Assembly (NCBI GenBank): GCA_002938075.1
Contig: PTLK01000150.1
Coordinates: forward strand, 1-5,088
Length of the DNA: 5,088 nt
Direction of reading: 5' to 3'
Source of the DNA: Alphaproteobacteria bacterium MarineAlpha3_Bin3
GTDB lineage: Bacteria > Pseudomonadota > Alphaproteobacteria > Rhodospirillales > Casp-alpha2
Position numbers and translations under genes: made by a program. Under the pieces are notes generated by a model. That model did not search any database. It saw nothing but the letters and a program-made list of their open reading frames with translations, and was not told where the DNA came from. Below are positions 1-5,088 of this stretch, piece after piece (position 1 is the stretch's first letter; each line of letters opens with the position of its first letter).

Positions 1-527
1 CCCTGGCCCGTAATTTCCCCCGCCGCAACCGTCTGATTTCGGGCATCGCCCGGGGCGTCGTCATCGTCGAGGCGAGCCCGCGCTCGGGGTCGCTGATCAC
101 CGCCAGGATGGCAATGGAACAGGGCCGCGAGGTCTTTGCCGTCCCCGGATCGGCCGTCGACCCCCGGGCGCGGGGAACCAACCATTTGATTCGCCAAGGG
201 GCGATTTTGACGGAATCGGCCGAAGACGTATTTCAAGCCCTGAACGAAGCCGAAAGGACTCCTTTGAAGGAACGAGAACCCATTGATTTAAAAGGCGTTT
301 CCATCGGTGCGCCGGCACCGGACGAGGTCGAGGAAGCCCGCGGCACCATTGAAAAAATCTTAAGCCCAACGCCGTCTTTAGTTGACGAAATCATCCGTAA
401 CTGCCAATTCTCCCCCCCCCGTTGTGTCCTGGGTGCTCCTGGAATTGGAGTTGGCGGGCCGTCTCGAACGTCACCCGGGCAATCAAGTTTCACTCATAAA
501 GAGTCCACACTCATACAGAGTCCATAA
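1..527 (+). CDS. dprA: DNA-processing protein DprA (Smf), 3' part, with a frame-disrupted C-terminal winged helix
   Basis: DprA binds single-stranded DNA in the cytoplasm and loads RecA on it during natural transformation; many non-competent bacteria also carry it. The gene enters from the left edge; the first full codon is at 3, leaving 174 visible residues. Residues 5-80 are the end of the Rossmann (SMF) domain, with the family signatures FPRRNRLISG (5-14), SGSLITARMAMEQGREVFAVPG (read in two parts, 28-37 and 38-49), and DPRARGTNHLIRQGA (53-67). An acidic linker follows (about 81-112). Residues 113-139 (TIEKILSPTPSLVDEIIRNC, then QFSPP) begin the C-terminal winged helix. From residue 140 the frame is wrong: the domain continues in another frame at 421-498, so the last 35 residues are unlike DprA. 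The Rossmann core should still fold, and some DprA proteins (e.g. the pneumococcal one) lack this C-terminal domain, so function may survive. A sequencing or assembly error in the C run is the main alternative. Identity is very secure; the true C-terminus is not. Confidence 0.93.
   Translation, partial: LARNFPRRNRLISGIARGVVIVEASPRSGSLITARMAMEQGREVFAVPGSAVDPRARGTNHLIRQGAILTESAEDVFQALNEAERTPLKEREPIDLKGVSIGAPAPDEVEEARGTIEKILSPTPSLVDEIIRNCQFSPPRCVLGAPGIGVGGPSRTSPGQSSFTHKESTLIQSP
412..420 (+). repeat. Homopolymer of nine C at the dprA frameshift
   Basis: Nine consecutive C, preceded by T at 411 and followed by GTTGTG. This is where the DprA frame is lost. With eight C the frame reads QFSPP-VVSWVLLELELAG, a normal winged-helix continuation; with nine it reads QFSPP-RCVLGAPG, which is not. 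Such tracts are prone to polymerase slippage in cells and to miscounting during sequencing, so the length given here is the least trustworthy base count in the window. Confidence 0.9.
421..498 (+). other. Displaced coding remnant of the DprA C-terminal winged helix (shifted frame)
   Basis: Read from 421, the frame one base downstream of the dprA frame encodes 26 residues including VLLELELAGRLERHPGNQVS. This is the characteristic last helix and beta-hairpin wing of the DprA C-terminal domain: a 'LLELELAG' helix, 'RLERHPGN' turn, 'QVSLI' strand. It continues directly from the SPTPSLVDEIIRNCQFSPP segment that lies in the annotated dprA frame. It is not a separate gene: no start codon or ribosome binding site belongs to it. 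It shows that the ancestral dprA had one base fewer in the C run. That this is domain sequence is clear from the motif; whether the shift is biological or a base-calling error cannot be decided here. Confidence 0.85.
491..524 (+). repeat. 17-bp tandem direct duplication at the 3' end of dprA
   Basis: Two adjacent copies of CACTCATAAAGAGTCCA (491-507) and CACTCATACAGAGTCCA (508-524) differ only at the ninth base (A499, C516). The second copy is immediately followed by TAAG, whose TAA is the dprA stop. Each copy contains a short inverted repeat ACTC-N5-GAGT (492-504 and 509-521). Removing one copy and one C from 412-420 gives a DprA ending ...VSLIQSP at the same TAA, so the simplest reading is a recent local duplication. 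An operator-like direct repeat ahead of topA is the weaker alternative. Confidence 0.88.
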
Positions 528-548
528 GAACCTTAAAAAAAACCCAGC

Positions 549-552
549 GGAG
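549..552 (+). promoter_or_regulatory. Ribosome binding site of topA (GGAG), in the 29-bp dprA-topA gap
   Basis: GGAG ends four bases before the ATG at 557, in the context GCGGAGACCCATG. It supports this ATG as the topA start, as does the family-typical N-terminus MTNVVIVESPAKAKTI. The rest of the gap (528-548) holds an A8 run (535-542) and no terminator-like hairpin, so transcription probably continues from dprA into topA. Confidence 0.72.
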
Positions 553-556
553 ACCC

Positions 557-3178
557 ATGACCAACGTCGTCATCGTCGAGAGCCCGGCCAAGGCCAAGAC
601 CATCAACAAATACCTGGGCCCGGATTACATCGTGCTGGCCTCCTATGGCCACGTCCGCGACCTGCCGTCCAAGGACGGATCGGTGCGCCCGGAGTCCGAC
701 TTCGAAATGGATTGGGAAGTCGACGCCAGGGCCAAAAAGCACCTGAAGGAAATCACCAAGGCGGTCAAAGGTGCCGATCACCTGTATCTGGCCACCGATC
801 CGGACCGCGAGGGCGAGGCCATTTCCTGGCACGTGCGCGAGTTGCTGGAGGCGGCCAACGTGCTGACCGGCGTTGACGTCAAGCGGGTCGTCTTCAATGA
901 GGTCACCAAATCCGCCATCCTCGAGGCCTTCGAGCATCCCCGGGAACTGGACACCGAACTCATCGAGGCCTACCTGGCGCGCCGGGCGCTCGATTACCTC
1001 GTCGGCTTCACCCTGTCGCCGGTGCTGTGGCGCAAGCTGCCGGGCAGCAAGTCCGCCGGGCGCGTGCAGTCAGTCGCCTTGCGGCTCATTTGCGAACGCG
1101 AAACCGATATCGAGAATTTCGAATCCAGGGAATACTGGACCGTCAAGGCCGTTTTCGAAACGCCCGGGGGCGACACCGTCGAGGCCCTGCTGACCCATCT
1201 GGACGGCCATAAGCTCGGCAAGATGGACATCGGCGGCGAGGCCCCGGCCCAGGCCGCCGTCGACGCCGCCCAGGCCGGCGATTTCACCGTCGCCAAGATC
1301 GAACAGAAACAGACCCGGCGCCATCCGGCGCCGCCCTTCACCACCTCGACCCTGCAGCAAGAGGCGTCGCGCAAGCTCCGGATGACGGCCAAGCACACCA
1401 TGCAGGTCGCTCAACGCTTGTACGAAGGCGTCAACGTCGGCGGCGAGACGGTGGGGCTGATTACCTATATGCGGACCGACGGTGTGCAGATAGCGGGCGA
1501 AGCCATCGCCGCCGCCAGGGCCCTGATCGGCGGCGACTTCGGAGACAATTACGTCCCGCACAAGGCCCGGGTCTATAAATCCAAGGCCAAGAACGCCCAG
1601 GAAGCGCACGAAGCCATCCGCCCGACCGACGCCTTCCGCCGCCCCGGTGACGTTTCCGCCCGTCTGGACGACGACCAGAACCGCCTCTATCAACTGATCT
1701 GGAACCGCGCCATCGCCAGCCAGATGGAATCCGCGGTCCTCGACCAGGTATCGGCGGATATCGGCTCCGCCGACGGCCAAGTGGTCTTCCGGGCCACCGG
1801 ATCAACGCTTGTCTTCGACGGCTTCTATAAGCTTTACCGCGAGGGCAATGACGATTCGGAGAGCGGCAACGGCGAAAAAATTCTGCCCAAACTAACCCAG
1901 GGCCAGGGCCTTGAACGCCGAACGGTGACCCCGGAACAACACTTCACCCAGCCGCCGCCGCGCTTTACCGAAGCCAGCCTGGTGAAAAGGCTGGAGGAAC
2001 TGGGCATCGGCCGGCCGTCCACTTACGCCAGCATCATCTCCGTGCTTCAGGAACGCAACTACGTAAGACTGGAAAAGCGCCGGTTCGAACCCGTCGACCG
2101 GGGACGCCTGGTGACCGCTTTCCTCGACAGCTATTTCACCCGCTACGTGGAATACAACTTCACCGCCGAGTTGGAGGAAAAGCTGGACGATATTTCCGGC
2201 GGCCGCATCGATTGGAAGATGGTGCTGCGAGAATTCTGGGACGCCTTCAACAACGCCGTCGCCGAAACAAAGGACCTGAGGGTTTCCGAGGTCCTGGACA
2301 AGCTGGACGAGCTGCTGGGGCCGCATTTCTTCCGCCCCGGCGAAGACGGATTCGATCCGCGCCAATGCCCGTCCTGCGGCGACGGGCGGCTGAACCTGAA
2401 GTTGGGAAAGTTCGGGGCCTTCATCGGCTGCAACAAATACCCCGACTGCCGGTTTACTCGCCCCCTGGAGGTCACCAACGGCAACGGCGGCGACGAGGCC
2501 CTGCTCGCCAACGGGCCGAAGGAACTGGGCCTCGACCCCGATACCGGCGACAGGGTGACGCTTCGCAAGGGACCTTACGGATTTTACGTGCAGCGGGGCG
2601 AGGAAACCGTCGACGGCAAGAAAAAAATCAAGCCCAAGCGTTCTTCCCTGACAAAGGACATGAACCCGGCGGATATCGACCTGGAAAAGGCGCTCGGTCT
2701 ATTGAGCCTGCCCCGCGACATCGGCCCCGACCCCGAAACCGGAGACATGATTACCGCCGGGCTCGGCCGGTTCGGGCCCTTTATCAAGGTCGGCGGCACT
2801 TATGTGTCGTTGAAGGGCGAAGACGACGTGTTGACCATTGGGTCGAACCGGGCCGTGCACCTGTTGGCGGACGCTCCCCGCAAGGCGCCGCCGAAGGAGT
2901 TGGGCCTGCATCCCGACGACGACAAGCCGGTGGTCCAGAAAGTCGGCCGATGGGGGCCTTATGTGCAGCACGGCAAATTGATGGCGACGCTGCCGAAAGG
3001 GACAGACCCCGACACCGTGACCCTGGAGAAAGCCATCGAGCTTTTGGCCGCCAAGGCAGCGAAAGGCGGCAAGGGCGCGAAAAAGAAGGAAAAGTCGACG
3101 CCCAAGAAAAAGAAAACCGCAGCCAAAAAGAAACCGGCGCCGAAGAAAAACGAATCCTCCGCCGCCCTGAACGAATAA
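557..3178 (+). CDS. topA: DNA topoisomerase I (type IA, omega protein), complete
   Basis: Cytoplasmic type IA topoisomerase that cuts one DNA strand through a 5'-phosphotyrosine link and relaxes negative supercoils without ATP. The protein has 873 residues, a normal size for the bacterial enzyme. The Toprim domain spans about 1-115, with the catalytic glutamate E8 in VIVESPAKAKT and the metal-binding acids D81, D83 and E85 in ATDPDREGEA. The body of the enzyme runs to about 570: SAGRVQSVALRLICERE (166-182), the active-site LITYMRTDG (301-309) with nucleophile Y304 and R306, and AQEAHEAIRPTD (347-358) with H351. One four-cysteine zinc finger follows (C604, C607, C625, C631). Three glycine-rich topoisomerase C-terminal repeats start near 654, 721 and 779 (patterns such as KGPYGFYVQRG and GRWGPYVQHG). 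The tail is basic, with 16 lysines between 833 and 864, and probably binds DNA. The zinc-finger count differs from the larger E. coli enzyme. No frameshift or missing catalytic residue was seen. It lies 29 bp after dprA and 4 bp before rnr. Confidence 0.98.
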   Translation: MTNVVIVESPAKAKTINKYLGPDYIVLASYGHVRDLPSKDGSVRPESDFEMDWEVDARAKKHLKEITKAVKGADHLYLATDPDREGEAISWHVRELLEAANVLTGVDVKRVVFNEVTKSAILEAFEHPRELDTELIEAYLARRALDYLVGFTLSPVLWRKLPGSKSAGRVQSVALRLICERETDIENFESREYWTVKAVFETPGGDTVEALLTHLDGHKLGKMDIGGEAPAQAAVDAAQAGDFTVAKIEQKQTRRHPAPPFTTSTLQQEASRKLRMTAKHTMQVAQRLYEGVNVGGETVGLITYMRTDGVQIAGEAIAAARALIGGDFGDNYVPHKARVYKSKAKNAQEAHEAIRPTDAFRRPGDVSARLDDDQNRLYQLIWNRAIASQMESAVLDQVSADIGSADGQVVFRATGSTLVFDGFYKLYREGNDDSESGNGEKILPKLTQGQGLERRTVTPEQHFTQPPPRFTEASLVKRLEELGIGRPSTYASIISVLQERNYVRLEKRRFEPVDRGRLVTAFLDSYFTRYVEYNFTAELEEKLDDISGGRIDWKMVLREFWDAFNNAVAETKDLRVSEVLDKLDELLGPHFFRPGEDGFDPRQCPSCGDGRLNLKLGKFGAFIGCNKYPDCRFTRPLEVTNGNGGDEALLANGPKELGLDPDTGDRVTLRKGPYGFYVQRGEETVDGKKKIKPKRSSLTKDMNPADIDLEKALGLLSLPRDIGPDPETGDMITAGLGRFGPFIKVGGTYVSLKGEDDVLTIGSNRAVHLLADAPRKAPPKELGLHPDDDKPVVQKVGRWGPYVQHGKLMATLPKGTDPDTVTLEKAIELLAAKAAKGGKGAKKKEKSTPKKKKTAAKKKPAPKKNESSAALNE

Positions 3179-3185
3179 GCCGTTG
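3168..3185 (+). promoter_or_regulatory. topA stop / rnr TTG start junction that fixes the rnr start
   Basis: The topA TAA is at 3176-3178 and the rnr TTG at 3183-3185, four bases apart. In the rnr frame there is a TGA at 3168-3170, so no start further upstream is possible, and the next ATG in frame (3324, in QKMTLKK) would remove most of the N-terminal winged helix. No good Shine-Dalgarno sequence precedes the TTG (GAACGAATAAGCCG), which suggests that translation of rnr depends on ribosomes finishing topA. Confidence 0.7.
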
Positions 3186-5088
3186 ACCAAGAAACCCTCT
3201 AAGCCGGCCAAAAAATCCCCCTTCCCCAACCGCGAAGAAATTCTGCAATTCATCCGCTCAAGCTCCAAGCGGGTCGGCAAGCGCGAGATCGCCCGCGCTT
3301 TCAAGCTCGACTCGCGCCAGAAGATGACCCTGAAAAAGGCGCTTCGCGAGATGCAACTGGACGGCACCCTTGAAAAGGAAAAGGGCCGCCGCGTGCGGAA
3401 ATCCGAAACCCTGCCGCCGGTGGCGGTGGTCGAAATCACCGGCACCGACAGCGACGGCGATCTGCTGGCCCGGCCCGTGGACTGGGATGGCAACGGCGAA
3501 GCACCCCGCATCTATATGATCCAGGGCCACCGCAGGCATTCGGCCCCCGGCCCCGGCGACCGGGTGCTGGCGCGTCTGACTCCCACCGGCGACGGCGAAT
3601 TCGAAGGCCGGACCATCCGCGCCATCGCCGCCGCGCCGCGCCAGACTTTGGGAATCTTCGAAAAAGTCGGCGGCGAAGCACGGCTCCGGCCCACGGACAA
3701 GCGCGCTAGGGGGGAATTCGCCATCGATCCCCGCGATACACTCAATGCCGAACCCGGCGACCTGGTTCGAGCCGAGCCTTTGCGCGGGCGGCGGCTGGGC
3801 CTTAGCCAGGCCCGGATCGTCGAGGTTATCCACGGCGGCGAAGGCTCCGCCTCACCGTCGATTATCGCCCTGGTCGATTACGACCTGCCAACCCGTTTTT
3901 CGGCCGAGGCGGAAAAGCAGGCCGCCGGAGCCGGCGCGGCGCCGGCAAAAGACCGTGACGATTTTCGCTCCCTGCCGCTGGTCACCATCGACGGCGCCGA
4001 CGCCCGCGATTTCGACGACGCGGTGTGGGCGGAGCCGGACCCGGACAAGAAAAATCCCGGTGGCTGGCATCTGCTGGTCGCCATCGCCGACGTCGCCTGG
4101 TACGTGCGCTCCGGCGACGCCCTGGACCGGGACGCCTACCGGCGCGGCAATTCGGCCTATTTTCCCGACCAGGTGGTGCCAATGCTGCCCGAAGCCCTTT
4201 CCAACGGCTGGTGTTCGCTGGTTCCGGGCGAGGACAGGCCCTGCGTCGCCGTCCATCTTTGGATCGATGCCTCGGGAAAATTACGGCGCCACCAATTCCG
4301 CCGCGGCGTCATGCGTTCTGCCGCCAGGCTGACCTATGAACAGGTTCAGGCGGCCCGTGACGGCAACCCCGACAAGACCACAAGGCCGCTTCTCAATTCA
4401 GTGATCACCCCCCTATACGGCGCTTATCAATCGCTGCTCAAGGGCCGAACGGCGAGGGATGCGCTGGAACTGGAAATGCCGGAGCGGCGGATCGATCTGG
4501 CGCCCGATGGCACCGTCAACGGCATCGGAGTCCGCCAACGCCTCGATTCTCACAAACTGATCGAGGAATTCATGATTACCGCCAACGTCGCCGCCGCCGA
4601 GACACTGGAAAAGGCGGCCCTGCCCTGCATGTACCGGGTCCACGACCAGCCGTCGAAGGAAAAACTGGAAGCCCTTCGCAATGTCCTCGAAAGCGTCGGC
4701 ATCCGCTTCGCCCGCGGCGGCACGCCGACGCCCAAACGTTTCAACCAGATCCTGAAAAAAGCCGCCGCCACCCCCCACGCACCGATGGTCAACGTAATGG
4801 TTCTGCGCAGCCAGGCCCAAGCCGAATACGCGCCCGAAAACGTCGGCCACTTCGGGCTGGCGCTCGTGCGATATTGCCATTTCACCTCGCCGATCAGGCG
4901 TTATGCCGACCTTTTGGTGCACCGGGCGTTGATCGCCGGCGGCCGCCTGGGACCAGGCGGCCTGGAAAAAAATCCCGGTGACTTTGTTGAACTGGGCGAA
5001 CACTTGTCGATGACGGAACGCCGCGCCGCCAGCGCCGAGCGGGACGCCATCGACCGTTTTATCGCCGGCTTCCTATCGGATCGAATCG
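3183..5088 (+). CDS. rnr: Ribonuclease R (RNase II/RNB family 3'-5' exoribonuclease), 5' part, runs off the window
   Basis: RNase R is a processive 3'-5' exoribonuclease that degrades structured RNA, including rRNA and mRNA fragments, in the cytoplasm. From the TTG start 635 residues are visible. A lysine-rich start (TKKPSKPAKK) is followed by an N-terminal winged helix (about 16-73, NREEILQFIRSS and KRVGKREIARAF), then two cold-shock/OB-type domains (about 78-235), an alanine-rich linker (240-256) and the RNB catalytic domain from about 260. The metal-binding aspartates are D270, D276, D278 and D279 in TIDGADARDFDDAV, matching D201, D207, D209 and D210 of E. coli RNase II. Other family blocks are LLVAIADVAWYV (297-308), AYFPDQVVPMLPEALSNG (325-342), EEFMITANVAAAETLE (461-476), PCMYRVHDQPSKEKLEALRN (481-500) and HFTSPIRRYADLLVHRAL (566-583), which contains the catalytic arginine R572. 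The visible part ends at FIAGFLSDRI, just before the expected S1 RNA-binding domain and tail. N-terminal winged helix and RNB signature favour RNase R over RNase II. Four bases separate it from topA. Confidence 0.96.
   Translation, partial: MTKKPSKPAKKSPFPNREEILQFIRSSSKRVGKREIARAFKLDSRQKMTLKKALREMQLDGTLEKEKGRRVRKSETLPPVAVVEITGTDSDGDLLARPVDWDGNGEAPRIYMIQGHRRHSAPGPGDRVLARLTPTGDGEFEGRTIRAIAAAPRQTLGIFEKVGGEARLRPTDKRARGEFAIDPRDTLNAEPGDLVRAEPLRGRRLGLSQARIVEVIHGGEGSASPSIIALVDYDLPTRFSAEAEKQAAGAGAAPAKDRDDFRSLPLVTIDGADARDFDDAVWAEPDPDKKNPGGWHLLVAIADVAWYVRSGDALDRDAYRRGNSAYFPDQVVPMLPEALSNGWCSLVPGEDRPCVAVHLWIDASGKLRRHQFRRGVMRSAARLTYEQVQAARDGNPDKTTRPLLNSVITPLYGAYQSLLKGRTARDALELEMPERRIDLAPDGTVNGIGVRQRLDSHKLIEEFMITANVAAAETLEKAALPCMYRVHDQPSKEKLEALRNVLESVGIRFARGGTPTPKRFNQILKKAAATPHAPMVNVMVLRSQAQAEYAPENVGHFGLALVRYCHFTSPIRRYADLLVHRALIAGGRLGPGGLEKNPGDFVELGEHLSMTERRAASAERDAIDRFIAGFLSDRI
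3930..3946 (+). repeat. 17-bp GC-only perfect palindrome inside rnr
   Basis: GCCGGCGC (3930-3937), a single central G (3938), and GCGCCGGC (3939-3946) form a perfect inverted repeat in the stretch coding for the alanine/glycine linker (AAGAGAAPA) between the second OB domain and the RNB domain of RNase R. It is followed by AAAA and not by a T run, so it is not a + strand intrinsic terminator. It is most likely a by-product of GCC/GGC codons in a low-complexity linker. Confidence 0.6.

Noticed and set aside
382..410. A TTGACG hexamer at 382-387 that looks like a -35 box for a topA promoter.
   Set aside because: No acceptable -10 element lies 16-18 bp downstream (the position reads CAATTC), and the sequence is part of the dprA codons for VDE.
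528..556. A possible terminator or separate promoter between dprA and topA.
   Set aside because: The gap is only 29 bp, has an A8 run on the + strand and no hairpin, and contains just the topA ribosome binding site.
382..876. A 164-codon + strand open frame starting at a TTG and overlapping dprA and the start of topA.
   Set aside because: Its first part is the displaced DprA winged helix and the rest is the out-of-frame shadow of topA, rich in Arg/Gly/Gln. It is not an independent gene.
2212..3186. A 324-codon + strand open frame inside topA.
   Set aside because: It lies wholly over the zinc finger, C-terminal repeats and tail of TopA, with an Arg/Gln-rich translation typical of a GC-rich shadow frame.
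2699..3511. A 270-codon minus-strand open frame across the topA-rnr junction, and other long minus-strand frames (1070-1780, 3258-3833, 4413-5003).
   Set aside because: They are antisense to strongly supported coding sequence, have no recognisable domains, and are expected by chance at this GC content.
1..5088. A hidden novel system, mobile element, CRISPR array, tRNA or other RNA gene.
   Set aside because: Nearly every base is accounted for by dprA, topA and rnr. I saw no repeat arrays, transposase fragments, attachment sites or RNA gene signatures.

Overview
The window is a stretch of GC-rich chromosome carrying three housekeeping genes, all on the + strand and packed head to tail: the 3' part of dprA (edge to 527), a complete topA (557-3178) and the 5' five-sixths or so of rnr, encoding RNase R (3183 to the right edge). 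High GC, a strong preference for GCC/GGC/CTG-type codons, the motif style of all three proteins, and the order dprA-topA-rnr (familiar from alphaproteobacterial chromosomes, often with plsY upstream) point to an alphaproteobacterium. Something near the Rhodospirillales is plausible, but that is an inference from memory of the families and not a measured placement.

Layout. Positions 1-527 encode the end of the DprA Rossmann (SMF) domain, a linker, and the start of the C-terminal winged-helix domain. That winged helix is broken in the sequence as given. A run of nine C at 412-420 throws the frame off by one, and the rest of the domain is plainly readable in another frame at 421-498. A 17-bp tandem duplication at 491-524 then brings the shifted frame back onto the TAA at 525-527. 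A 29-bp gap holding an A8 run and a GGAG ribosome binding site leads to topA, which is intact with every catalytic motif present. Four bases separate the topA stop from a TTG start for rnr, so the two are probably co-transcribed and may be translationally coupled. The rnr frame is open and intact up to the window edge and is cut just before the expected S1 domain.

Functionally, DprA protects incoming single-stranded DNA and loads RecA on it, TopA relaxes negative supercoils behind polymerases, and RNase R degrades structured RNA. They share an operon-like arrangement, not a pathway. I found no mobile element, CRISPR array, RNA gene, clear promoter or terminator, and no evidence of a new system. 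What most deserves a second look is the pair of frame-compensating indels at the end of dprA.
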